DNA from: JANPBY01 sp963805505
GTDB taxonomy: Bacteria; Actinomycetota; Actinomycetes; DATJPE01
Length of the DNA stretch: 64,000 nt
Assembly (NCBI GenBank): GCA_963805505.1
Contig: CAWDUP010000002.1
Location: 1-64,000 of the forward strand
Direction of reading: 5' to 3'
The notes below the pieces were generated by a model. That model was not told the origin of the DNA. It ran no database searches and worked only from the letters and a program-made list of their open reading frames with translations. The stretch's first letter is position 1. Every line of letters begins with the position of its first letter. Shown piece after piece: positions 49,646 through 58,225 of the stretch. The position numbers and the translations under genes are program-made.

Positions 49646-50986
49646 TCAGGTGGTGCTGACGTCGCTCCCGAGGGTGACGGTAGCGGTGGCCTCTTTGCCG
49701 TTGCGCAGGTAGGTCAAGGTGACCTGGTCGCCCGGCGCTTCAGACCGGATGGCGGCAATGAGCCCTTCGGCGCCGTCGATGACCCGACCGTCGATCTTGA
49801 TCACGACATCTCCGGACTTGAGTCCCGCCTGGTCCGCGGCACTGCCCGCCGCGACATCCCCGAGCACCGCGCCGTTGCCCGTCTGGGCATCGCCGACGGT
49901 GGTGCCCAACCGAGCATGGGTGGCCGTTCCGGAGTCGATCAGCTGCTGGGCGATGCGCGTCGCTTGGTCGACCGGGATGGCGAAGCCGAGACCGATGCTT
50001 CCGCTTTGCTGGCCCATGGCGCCGCCGAGGGTCGCGATGGCCGAGTTGACGCCGACCAGATGGCCGGACATGTCCACCAGCGCGCCTCCACTGTTGCCGG
50101 GGTTGATCGCGGCGTCGGTCTGGATCGCTTCGAAGACCGCCGCCTCAGAACCCTGCTCGCCAGCCGTGACTGGGCGGTTCAGTGCGCTCACGATGCCTTC
50201 AGTCACCGTTCCGGACAGGCCCAGCGGCGAGCCGACGGCGAGGACCTGGTCGCCCACAGCGAGATCGGCCGACTTGCCCAGCGTGATCGCGGTGAGGTTG
50301 TTCAGGCCGTCGACCTTCAAGACCGCGAGGTCGGTCGTTGGATCAGTTCCGACGATGGTCGCTGCAGCACTGCGCCCGTCTTGCAGGGTCACCGTGAGCG
50401 AACCGCCGTTCTGGCCGAGCACTGCGACGTGGTTGTTGGTCAGGATGTGGCCGTCAGTGTCGAGGATGATCCCTGACCCTTCCCCGCCTTGTCCTTGGAT
50501 CGAGACCACGCTCGGAAGTACGGCTGCCGCGACGGAGGCCACCGTGCCGTCCGCACGGACCGGGGCCGCCGGCGTCGTGGTGGACTGGGTCAAGGTGGTG
50601 GACGCGGCCTTCGGCGAACCACCGGCATCGGTAGCTACGAGAATCGCGCCGGTCCCGGCCGCTCCGACCAGCAAGCCCGCAGCCAGCGCAAAGGCGACCG
50701 CCTTCCGCGAACGCTTGTCCTGACGTGCTTGGCCTTCGCTCGCGGTCACGTCTGTGGCTGGAGCCGCCCAGCTAGCGGCGAACGGGAGGCCGGCGACCGG
50801 CTCGGTCGGCGCGGTCGGGGAGGTCTGGGCCGCCTGCAGGGCCTGCTCGGTCGGCGCCTGCTCGGTCGGGCCAGCCGGCGGCGGCGGTGTGCCGGCCGGG
50901 GTCGCGAAGGGTGCTGGCCGCGAGGTCTCGGCAGAGCCCTCGGGCGTGGGGGATGCGGGGGGCGTGTTGTCGGGCGTCTCAGTCAT
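49646..50986 (-). CDS. pepD: HtrA/PepD-like membrane-anchored serine protease with PDZ domain
   Basis: A 446-residue protease. A Pro/Thr/Ala-rich cytoplasmic tail (about 1-90) leads to one membrane helix (AVAFALAAGLLVGAAGTGAIL), then a chymotrypsin-like domain with His in LTNNHVAVL, Asp in TTDLAVLKV and Ser in NPGNSGGALVD. A C-terminal PDZ domain (ADQAGLKSGDVVIKIDGRVI) follows. In mycobacteria PepD works in envelope stress and is controlled by MprAB, encoded directly upstream here in the same order. It acts outside the membrane on misfolded proteins. Confidence 0.92.
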   Translation of the reverse strand: MTETPDNTPPASPTPEGSAETSRPAPFATPAGTPPPPAGPTEQAPTEQALQAAQTSPTAPTEPVAGLPFAASWAAPATDVTASEGQARQDKRSRKAVAFALAAGLLVGAAGTGAILVATDAGGSPKAASTTLTQSTTTPAAPVRADGTVASVAAAVLPSVVSIQGQGGEGSGIILDTDGHILTNNHVAVLGQNGGSLTVTLQDGRSAAATIVGTDPTTDLAVLKVDGLNNLTAITLGKSADLAVGDQVLAVGSPLGLSGTVTEGIVSALNRPVTAGEQGSEAAVFEAIQTDAAINPGNSGGALVDMSGHLVGVNSAIATLGGAMGQQSGSIGLGFAIPVDQATRIAQQLIDSGTATHARLGTTVGDAQTGNGAVLGDVAAGSAADQAGLKSGDVVIKIDGRVIDGAEGLIAAIRSEAPGDQVTLTYLRNGKEATATVTLGSDVSTT

Positions 50987-51041
50987 GACTCGAGGATGCG
51001 GGAGGCGCCTGAGACGACCCTGAGAGCAGGCAGTGCTCCGG

Positions 51042-52409
51042 CTAAGAAGCGCCGGGAAGGGTCATCGTGAGCTCAGCGCCGCCCGCAGTGGAGCGCCCAG
51101 CAGACACCGAACCGAGATGACGTTGGGCGGCCTGCGAGACGATGGCCAGACCCAGCCCAGACCCGGCCATCGACCGCGCGTCGGAGGATCGGTAGAACCG
51201 GTCGAAGACGTGCGGCAGGTCGCGCTCGGCGATTCCCGGCCCTTGATCCCCCACAGTGAGTCGGCCGGCGTGCAGTCCCACAGAGACGGTGCCCCCTTCC
51301 GGGCTCCATCTGGCCGCGTTGTCCAAGAGGTTGGTCACTGCGCGCTCCAGCAGCGCCGGATCACCGACCATGGGCCACGGCTCGACGTCGAGGTCGAAGC
51401 TCAGGCGCGGCGCCCGGCGACGTACGCGCGTCACGGCCCGGTCGACCACGTCCATGAGGTCGAGCGGTTCAGCGACGCTTTCGGGGGGGTCCTCTCGTGC
51501 TAGCTCGACGACATCGCCGACCAGTGCGCTGAGCTCCTCGACCTGGGCCCGCACATCACTCAGCAGCGCCGAACGATCCTGGGCGGGCAGGCCGTCACCG
51601 CCGGCCGCCAGTGCCGCGTCGGACTGAGCCAGCAGGTCGAGATTTGTGCGGAGGCTGGTCAGGGGCGTCCGCAGTTCGTGGCCAGCATCGGCCACGAGGC
51701 GGCGCTGCTGGTCTCGGGACTGGGCCAAGGCGCCGAGCATGTCGTTGAACGTCGTCGCCAACCGCGCCAGCTCGTCCTGCGGCGCCCCTTCCGGGATGTC
51801 GAGCGGCTCGGGGATGCCCGTGCGGCTCACTCGCTCGGCCGCTTTCGTCAACCGCTCCACGGGACGCAGGGTCGCCTGCGCCACCAGCATCCCGGCCAGC
51901 GCAGCGAGACCAACGCCGACCAGACCCACGAGGAGCAGGACGAGGGCGAGTCGGTGCAGCGTGCGATGCAGCTGCTCGGTGGACTGCGCAAGAACCAGAG
52001 CACAACCACCGACACACTGCGGGACTGGGACCGCTGCGACCCGCACCTCCTGCCCCGTGCCGTCGGTGGCCGTACGCAAGGACTGGTCGACGCCCCCCCG
52101 GGCTACTGCCAGCTCGGCGGGCCCCAACGGTGGTTGCACCCCGCCCTCGGCGAAGAACGGTCGACCGCTGGACGCGAGGATCGCGATCTCGACGTCGCCC
52201 GACGCGAGCGCCGCCGCGGGGACATTGACCAAGAGCTCTGGATTCGCGAGCGGCGACGTGACGGCTGCCTGCGCTCTACCGACCAGTCCGGCATCCAGCT
52301 GCGCCCACAGCTGGGTGCTCACGGTGACGTAGGCAGCTACCGCAACAAGCGCCACGGCGAAAGCCACCGCCAACGCGACCAGCATGGCAACCCTGGTCCG
52401 AAGGCTCAT
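51042..52409 (-). CDS. mprB: sensor histidine kinase MprB-like
   Basis: A 455-residue two-component kinase. Membrane helix 1 (VAMLVALAVAFAVALVAVAAY) and helix 2 (LVLLLVGLVGVGLAALAGMLV) flank an extracytoplasmic sensor loop of about 130 residues containing a Cys pair (QCVGGC). A HAMP domain, the HisKA box AGHELRTPLTSLRTN and the HATPase N (LLDNAARWS) and G boxes (DQGPGIA, GSGLGLAIV) follow. It pairs with the response regulator upstream (47-bp gap) and presumably senses envelope stress and drives pepD, as in mycobacteria. Confidence 0.92.
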   Translation of the reverse strand: MSLRTRVAMLVALAVAFAVALVAVAAYVTVSTQLWAQLDAGLVGRAQAAVTSPLANPELLVNVPAAALASGDVEIAILASSGRPFFAEGGVQPPLGPAELAVARGGVDQSLRTATDGTGQEVRVAAVPVPQCVGGCALVLAQSTEQLHRTLHRLALVLLLVGLVGVGLAALAGMLVAQATLRPVERLTKAAERVSRTGIPEPLDIPEGAPQDELARLATTFNDMLGALAQSRDQQRRLVADAGHELRTPLTSLRTNLDLLAQSDAALAAGGDGLPAQDRSALLSDVRAQVEELSALVGDVVELAREDPPESVAEPLDLMDVVDRAVTRVRRRAPRLSFDLDVEPWPMVGDPALLERAVTNLLDNAARWSPEGGTVSVGLHAGRLTVGDQGPGIAERDLPHVFDRFYRSSDARSMAGSGLGLAIVSQAAQRHLGSVSAGRSTAGGAELTMTLPGAS

Positions 52410-52456
52410 CCGACCCTCATCGCCGGCTCAGCAGACATGGTCGCCTGCGGCCGCGG

Positions 52457-53146
52457 TCACGGGGCGGTCTCACGCAGCACGTACCCGACTCCGCGCACCG
52501 TGTGGATCAAGCGGTCCTGCCCGGACTCCTCGGTCTTTCGACGCAGATAGCCGACATACACCTCGAGGGAGTTGGCGGTCGTCGGGAAATCAAAGCCCCA
52601 GACCTCCTCGAGGATCAGCGCACGTGACAACACCCGCCGGGGGTGGTGGAGGAACAGCTCCAGGAGGGAGTACTCCGTGCGAGTGAGGCGCACTGGTTGG
52701 CCGGCTCGCGTCACCTCACGAGTGACCGGGTCCAGGCTCAGGTCGGCGAAGGTGAGGACCTCGTCGGCGGGATCGCCCTCGGAGGCACGGGTCCTGCGCA
52801 GCAGCGCCCGCAGCCTGGCGAGCAGCTCTTCGAGCGCGAAGGGCTTCGGAAGATAGTCATCTGCGCCGGCGTCGAGTCCAGCCACCCGATCGGACACGGC
52901 ATCGCGTGCAGTGAGCATCAGGACAGGGATGTCGCTGCCTGCGGTGCGCAACGCCCGGCAGGTCTGCAGCCCGTCGAGCTTGGGCATCATGACGTCGAGG
53001 ATCACCGCGTCGAGGTTCCCTGCAGCCAGCACCTCGAGCGCCTGCTCGCCGTCCTCGACGGTTTCGACGTCGTAGCCGTTGAAGGCGAGCGATCGGCGTA
53101 GCGCGTCACGAACTGCGGGGTCATCGTCTGCCACCAGGATGCGCAC
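52457..53146 (-). CDS. mprA: response regulator MprA-like (OmpR family)
   Basis: A 229-residue OmpR/PhoB-type regulator. The receiver domain begins MRILVADDDPAV, with acidic pocket Asp7-9, phospho-acceptor Asp51 in ILDVMMPK and Lys in YLPKPFALEELLAR. The C-terminal winged helix has LTRTEYSLLELFLHHP and VYVGYLRRK. GTG 53146 is chosen since the receiver fold starts there; the longer frame adds nine unconserved residues. First gene of mprA-mprB-pepD, divergent from tetR with only 44 bp between. Confidence 0.93.
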   Translation of the reverse strand: MRILVADDDPAVRDALRRSLAFNGYDVETVEDGEQALEVLAAGNLDAVILDVMMPKLDGLQTCRALRTAGSDIPVLMLTARDAVSDRVAGLDAGADDYLPKPFALEELLARLRALLRRTRASEGDPADEVLTFADLSLDPVTREVTRAGQPVRLTRTEYSLLELFLHHPRRVLSRALILEEVWGFDFPTTANSLEVYVGYLRRKTEESGQDRLIHTVRGVGYVLRETAP

Positions 53147-53190
53147 GATCGCGATGCTACGCAGGCTACTCACGGGTAGGCTCGCACGTC

Positions 53191-53832
53191 GTGACCACCA
53201 ACGGCCCGACTGTGGCCGCCGGGCCAGCCGGCGTCAGCCGCAGCGCCCGCCTCCCGCGTTCTGCTCGCCGCGCCCAGCTTCTCACCGCAGCTCGCGAGGT
53301 CTTCGTCCAGCAGGGTTACCACGCGGCGGCGATGGACGACATCGCCGATCGCGCGGGCGTCTCCAAACCCGTTCTCTACCAGCATTTTCCCGGCAAGTTC
53401 GAGCTCTACCTCGCCCTCTTGGACGAAGGCACCGAGCAAATGATCGACAAGGTCCGCGAGGCCTTGGAGTCCACGACAGACAACAAGCTGCGCGTGCACG
53501 CCACGATCGCGGCCTACTACGATTTCGTCGACGGCAACGGGGGTGCCTTCCGGCTCATCTTCGAGTCCGACCTCACCTCGCAGGCAGAGGTCCGCGAGCG
53601 GGTCGACGCCGCCAACCGGCGGTGCGCGGAACTGGTCACCGAGGTCATCGCAGAGGATGCGGGACTCTCCCCGCACGAAGCCCACCTGCTTGCGGTCGGG
53701 CTCATCGGGCTTGCCCAGGTCAGCGCTCGATCCTGGCTGGACGCGGACGCGCCGGTGGATCGGGATACCGCTGTACGACTGATGTCAGGCCTTGCCTGGA
53801 GAGGAATCGGCGGCTTCCCGCGCACCACGTGA
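53191..53832 (+). CDS. TetR-family transcriptional regulator
   Basis: A 213-residue TetR protein (Rv3208-like by context). The helix-turn-helix is in RAQLLTAAREVFVQQGYHAA and IADRAGVSKPVLYQHFPGK. The C-terminal ligand domain is helical. GTG 53191 has no ribosome binding site, but TAGGCT at 53177-53182 could be a -10 element for a leaderless transcript. Target genes are unknown; DUF3107 follows 58 bp downstream as in mycobacteria. Confidence 0.9.
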   Translation: MTTNGPTVAAGPAGVSRSARLPRSARRAQLLTAAREVFVQQGYHAAAMDDIADRAGVSKPVLYQHFPGKFELYLALLDEGTEQMIDKVREALESTTDNKLRVHATIAAYYDFVDGNGGAFRLIFESDLTSQAEVRERVDAANRRCAELVTEVIAEDAGLSPHEAHLLAVGLIGLAQVSARSWLDADAPVDRDTAVRLMSGLAWRGIGGFPRTT

Positions 53833-53890
53833 TCATCGCGAGCGGCTCGGCTGCGTAAGGTTGAGCCAAAGGGCGACAACGGAGGTCTGC

Positions 53891-54124
53891 GTGGAGGTCA
53901 AGATCGGCGTCAAAGGGGCGCCGCGTGAGCTGGTGCTCGAGTCGGAGAGCAGCGCCGAGGAGATCATGGCCAGTGTTGCAGCGGCGCTGAAGGCCGAGCA
54001 GGGCGTCTTCTCGCTGAGCGACGCGCGCGGTCGACAGGTCCTCGTGCCGGCAGAGAAGCTGGCCTACGTCGAGATCGGTGAGGCGGAGACCCGCAAGGTG
54101 GGCTTCGGCGCGATCTCGCCGTAG
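53891..54124 (+). CDS. DUF3107 family protein (TB9.4-like)
   Basis: A 77-residue protein starting VEVKIGVKGAPRELVLES and ending GFGAISP, the conserved ends of the actinobacterial DUF3107 family (Rv3208A/TB9.4). Its role is unknown. An exact GGAGG lies 5 nt before GTG 53891. The pairing with the TetR gene upstream is conserved and suggests common regulation. Confidence 0.92.
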   Translation: MEVKIGVKGAPRELVLESESSAEEIMASVAAALKAEQGVFSLSDARGRQVLVPAEKLAYVEIGEAETRKVGFGAISP

Positions 54125-54193
54125 ATCACGAACGGGTCGCGACAGCCGACCCCGCAGCGCGCCTGTCCAGAACCAGGCAACGGTCGTGAGACT

Positions 54194-54973
54194 GTGCCAA
54201 GCGTGCCTACCCGCGCGCCCGGCCGCCTTCGGCTGGTGTTCGATCCCAGCGGAGAAGAGCTGGTGGCCGCCCAGACCTGCGAGGCCGATGTCTTCTTGCA
54301 GTGGTACGGCAACACCCACGACCAGCTGGCCGAGGAGTACGGGCCGTACGAGCCGGTCTCGACCTTCCTTGCCGTCCTGGACGACGACGGGGTCGCCCAA
54401 GGGGTCGCGCGGCTGATCAGCCCGAACCCCGCGGGTTTGAAATCCCTCGACGACCTTGCCCGGCCGCCGTGGCAGATTGACGGCACGCGAAGCGCCGCCG
54501 CAGCAGGTCTCGACCTGAGCTCCACGTGGGACGTCGGCACCCTGGGTATCCGACGGCAGAGCGGCCCCAGCAGGGTGCACGCGGCAGCTGCCGTCTACCA
54601 CGGTCTTGTGGTGGCGGCCCGAGCCAACCACGCGCGCTCGTTCGTCGCCATCCTCGACGATCGCTACCGGCGGTTGCTCTATTCCATGGGCCTGCACCTG
54701 CACACCCTGCCGGGAGCAAGTTCGGGAACCTACCTCGGATCACCGCAGAGCACTCCGGTGTACGCCCACTTCGGCGCCCTGCTCGACCACCAGCGACGCA
54801 TCGCGCCGGACGCGCACCGGTTGATCACCCTTGGAGAGGGGCTCGACCTGGTGACTCCCGATCCCCAGGCCTTCCTGCTTCGTTCGCGAGTCGTCGACCT
54901 CCGGTCACGAATCGCTCGGTCAGTCGAGGAAGTGCCGAGCGCGGCGGGACGGGGCCGCAGCCAGCCCAGCTGA
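54194..54973 (+). CDS. GNAT/autoinducer-synthase-like acyltransferase fold suspected
   Basis: A 259-residue protein I cannot place in a named family. Its layout recalls LuxI/FeeM-type N-acyltransferases. An early aromatic segment (VFLQWYGNTHDQLAEEY) is followed by a strand-turn STFLAVLDDDGVAQGVARLI, then a block WDVGTLGIRR ahead of a helix (YHGLVVAARANHARSFVAIL) and DDRYRRLLYSMGLHLHTLPG. No signal peptide. The 3' end overlaps the convergent GGDEF-EAL gene by 54 bp. If the fold guess is right it would make an N-acyl metabolite; this is low-confidence inference. Confidence 0.6.
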   Translation: MPSVPTRAPGRLRLVFDPSGEELVAAQTCEADVFLQWYGNTHDQLAEEYGPYEPVSTFLAVLDDDGVAQGVARLISPNPAGLKSLDDLARPPWQIDGTRSAAAAGLDLSSTWDVGTLGIRRQSGPSRVHAAAAVYHGLVVAARANHARSFVAILDDRYRRLLYSMGLHLHTLPGASSGTYLGSPQSTPVYAHFGALLDHQRRIAPDAHRLITLGEGLDLVTPDPQAFLLRSRVVDLRSRIARSVEEVPSAAGRGRSQPS

Positions 54974-57211
54974 CCACCGCCGCACCCAAGGACCGAGCTC
55001 GGCGGCGACCATAGGTCGAGCCACGTGGATGCCTTGCAACACATCGACTCCCATCGCGATGAGCTCGGCAGCGGTCTCAGCATCTTCAACGCCCTCGGCG
55101 ACCATGCGCAGCCCCATGGCGTGAGCCATCTGCATCGTCGAGGTGACGATGACCCGACTTCTTGCGTCCGAACGGATCGTCGCGACGAACGATCGATCCA
55201 TCTTGAGCTCCTGCACGGGCAGATCGCGCAGATAGGCCAGCGACGAGAATCCGGTGCCATAGTCATCGATCGACACCTGGATGTCGTTCTCCCGCAGCTC
55301 GAGGATCATTTCCCTCGCTCGCTCGGGGTCGGACAAGAAGGAGTCCTCGGTCACCTCGACGAGCAGCATCTCCGGCCTCAGTCCGGCTTCGTCCACCGAC
55401 TCGAACAGTCGGGGAAGCAAGCTTCCGCTCATCAGCTCCGGCGGAGCGCAGTTCATGGCGACCCGGAAGTCGAAGCCGCTGTCCATCCACCTCCTCGCAT
55501 CATTGACAACGCGGTGAGCCACCGCCTCGGACAGCGCAAGCATCAGCCCGGAGCGACGGGCATCGGGCAAGAAGTGCAATGGCTGCATGAGGCCGTGCGT
55601 CGGATGCTGCCAACGCACCAACGCCTCGATGCCAGTGATGTGCTGAGTTGCCGCGTCCATCTGAGGCTGGTACCAGACCACCAGCTGATCCTCAGAGATC
55701 CCTCGTCGCAGCTCCTCGGACATCCGCAGCCGCTGCCGGGAGAAGCCGTCGCGAGCGGCGTCATAGAGCAGGGTGCCCGCTCGGGTCACCTTGGCTTCGT
55801 ACATCGCTACATCCGCTCGACGGAGCAGGTCCGTGGCACCGGTGTCGCCGGCCGCGTGCACAGTCACACCGATCGATGCCCGGATGGCGAGCTCGAGTCC
55901 GTCGATGCGGAGCGGCTCCAGGAGGCTGTCCCGTAGTTCGTGGGCGATCTCGAGCAGTCGGATCGGATCGTCCTCCCTGACCAGCACCGCGAACTCGTCA
56001 CCTCCCAGGCGGGCCACGGATCGGTCTGGACGAGAGAACAAGCGCATCCGATCGGCCGCGGCGCGCAGCACTGCATCACCGGCGGCGTGCCCGAGGCTGT
56101 CGTTGATGTCCTTGAACCCGTCGAGATCGAGCAGCATCAGCGCCAGGGGGCGCCCGTCGATGAAACCGAGCTCCAGGTCTTGAAGGACCGAGCGCCGGTT
56201 CGGCAAGCCGGTGAGCTCATCGGTGCGCGACAGCCGCAGAGCCTCTGCCGATCCTTGCGCCTCGCGCAGCGCAAGAACGAGCCGCCAGCCGGAGGCGATC
56301 AAAGTGACGACTGCGGGAACGGTGACGTACCACGCCGCGGCACCACTCGGCCGGAATGCCAGTGCCAGCAACGCGATCAATGCGGCGCCGAGCAGCATGC
56401 CCGAGTGTTGGCGATCCTCGGCGGGTACGTCGAAGACTCGATGCCGCATGCACGCTGCCGTGGCGATGAGCGCGAACGCGACGCCGTACAACAAGTCGAT
56501 GACCACGTTCGAGACATAGGTCGAGGAGGCAAGGTTCAGTGCAAGGCTGGAGTCTGCGACCGCGAGCGCGAACAATCCTGCGACCAGCATCCCCGTGCGC
56601 CGCGAGCGATCCCGCAGCCGGAGCACGGCCTGACCGATGACCATGATGGCCAAGACCACGTCGATCAGCGGATAGAGCAAGGCCAACAGCAAGGCCATGC
56701 CCTCGGCGGGGAAGCGCGTTGCGACAGGGGTCAGGACCACCGCAGCCGCAACGGTCGCAACCCCGCCGCACACGACTGTGGTTTCCAGCCAGATCGACCC
56801 AGGGTGGGAGGTCCGTCGACGGGCATCGAGCAGCAAGAAGGTGGCGATGCCTAGATAGGAGCTGAGGAACAGCCATTCACCAGGCGCCGGGAACGTGGTG
56901 GCCGTGAGATTCTCACCCGAGGTGAGGGCAGCCGAGCCGACCGCCCACAGGCACAAGCCGACCGCGAGCGAGATAAGCCCGGACCGGTGGTTGCGGTGGA
57001 CGACGGCCCCGACGATCACTTGGGCCACGATCGCCACGAAGAAGACCGCCAGCATCACCAGGAGCAGACCCTGCGAGGAGTCGGTTGTCCCGAGTATCTC
57101 CACAGCCAGCGCGGTCGGAAGACCGACTGCGAGGACACCCCAGGAGACCAGCGCAAGCCGCTTCATGGCACGCACGCTCGCGCGCGTGCCCTCCTGCTGC
57201 TGCGCCCCCAC
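54920..57211 (-). CDS. membrane GGDEF-EAL cyclic-di-GMP enzyme
   Basis: A 763-residue protein. The N-terminal part (about 20-310) has some nine hydrophobic helices. The GGDEF domain has SRTDELTGLPNRRS and an intact LGGDEFAVL; the RxxD inhibitory site reads RPDR, so product inhibition is probably lost. The EAL domain keeps GIEALVRW, the Asn in AMNCAPPEL, VEVTEDSFL, SIDDYGTGFSS, ELKMDRSFV and AEGVED, hence all metal and catalytic residues for phosphodiesterase activity. Either or both activities are possible. GTG 57211 follows GAGGAG by 5 nt. Confidence 0.92.
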   Translation of the reverse strand: MGAQQQEGTRASVRAMKRLALVSWGVLAVGLPTALAVEILGTTDSSQGLLLVMLAVFFVAIVAQVIVGAVVHRNHRSGLISLAVGLCLWAVGSAALTSGENLTATTFPAPGEWLFLSSYLGIATFLLLDARRRTSHPGSIWLETTVVCGGVATVAAAVVLTPVATRFPAEGMALLLALLYPLIDVVLAIMVIGQAVLRLRDRSRRTGMLVAGLFALAVADSSLALNLASSTYVSNVVIDLLYGVAFALIATAACMRHRVFDVPAEDRQHSGMLLGAALIALLALAFRPSGAAAWYVTVPAVVTLIASGWRLVLALREAQGSAEALRLSRTDELTGLPNRRSVLQDLELGFIDGRPLALMLLDLDGFKDINDSLGHAAGDAVLRAAADRMRLFSRPDRSVARLGGDEFAVLVREDDPIRLLEIAHELRDSLLEPLRIDGLELAIRASIGVTVHAAGDTGATDLLRRADVAMYEAKVTRAGTLLYDAARDGFSRQRLRMSEELRRGISEDQLVVWYQPQMDAATQHITGIEALVRWQHPTHGLMQPLHFLPDARRSGLMLALSEAVAHRVVNDARRWMDSGFDFRVAMNCAPPELMSGSLLPRLFESVDEAGLRPEMLLVEVTEDSFLSDPERAREMILELRENDIQVSIDDYGTGFSSLAYLRDLPVQELKMDRSFVATIRSDARSRVIVTSTMQMAHAMGLRMVAEGVEDAETAAELIAMGVDVLQGIHVARPMVAAELGPWVRRWSAGLAAAPSRRARHFLD

Positions 57212-57325
57212 AGTGCTCCTCCCCAAGGCAGCCCGGGGCGCTCAGGGCGGTCGAACGAGCCGGGCGTGCTCTTCCCTGTTCGGGACATCGGCACCTGAGG
57301 CGGCCGACCTGAGCGATGCGAAGGG

Positions 57326-58039
57326 TCAGGCGGAGAGCCCCAACGACTGCATCCGTCGCGTGTGGTTCTCAGTCAACCGGGTGAACATCCGAGAAAGGCT
57401 CGCCAGATCGAACGCCGGCTGGCCGGAGGGGCCCATTCCGCCGACGATCAACGTGACCAGCGCGTCCCGGTCCGCAGCCACGCGCTGCGCTTGGCTCAAC
57501 ATCTCACCGACCAGCCGCCGTCCCCACAGGGCCAACCGACCCGCGACCCGAGGATCGAGGGCGATCGCGGCCCGCACCCGGTCCACAGCGAAGTCCGAGT
57601 GACCAGTGTCGGCACAAGCATCGAGTACCAGCGCCTGGGTCTGCGGATCCAGATAGGCCGCGACCTCTCGATAGAAGTCCTGGCCGATCCCGTCGCCGAC
57701 GTAGGCCTTGACCAGACCTTCGAGCCAGTCGGCTGGAGCTGTGGAGTCATGAAAGCCGTCGATGCCGGCGATGAACGGCGCCATGGCCTCCTCGGGATTC
57801 GCGCCGAGCTCGACCAGCCTGTCCCGCAAAGACACGAAATGCCGGTGCTCGGCCACGGCCATTCCTGCCAGCTCGGCCTTGTCGCCCACGGTGGGGGCGA
57901 GGGCGGCATCGGCGGCCAGCCGCTCGAAGGCACTGAGCTCGCCGTATGCGAGAACGCCGAGCAGATCCACGACCGCCGCCCGATAACCCTCATCCGCCAG
58001 CGGATCCGTCGCCGCGTCGCTCATCCCGCTGACACTCAT
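57326..58039 (-). CDS. ferritin-like fold protein (Rv3210c-like)
   Basis: A 237-residue all-helical protein of the ferritin-like/MiaE-like type. Helix residues that could bind a di-iron centre are seen in LAYGELSAFERLA, GMAVAEHRHFVSLRDRL and DACADTGHSDFAVDRV (Glu and ExxH-type patterns). The role is unknown; actinobacterial homologues sit next to rhlE in the same divergent arrangement. ATG 58039 is used, with no clear ribosome binding site; ATG 58024 is an alternative. Confidence 0.83.
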   Translation of the reverse strand: MSVSGMSDAATDPLADEGYRAAVVDLLGVLAYGELSAFERLAADAALAPTVGDKAELAGMAVAEHRHFVSLRDRLVELGANPEEAMAPFIAGIDGFHDSTAPADWLEGLVKAYVGDGIGQDFYREVAAYLDPQTQALVLDACADTGHSDFAVDRVRAAIALDPRVAGRLALWGRRLVGEMLSQAQRVAADRDALVTLIVGGMGPSGQPAFDLASLSRMFTRLTENHTRRMQSLGLSA

Positions 58040-58225
58040 GCCCAAGAGACTAGGCCAGGCAATCCGGGATCAGCCGATACACTGCTCGGGTACTCGTGAG
58101 CGCGGGCGCGACTCCGACCAAAGCACAGCTGGCATGTGGGCGCCCTCCGGTACAGCACTCACCCCCGGGTGGCGCAGCCCCGCCTCCGCGCTCGATCGCA
58201 CACGAATCGAATAGAGGCGTTTCCC

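Noticed and set aside
28395..53146. Integrated phage or genomic island with defined borders
   Set aside because: No integrase, transposase, tRNA-border repeat or phage structural gene; the only tRNA is at 518-594.
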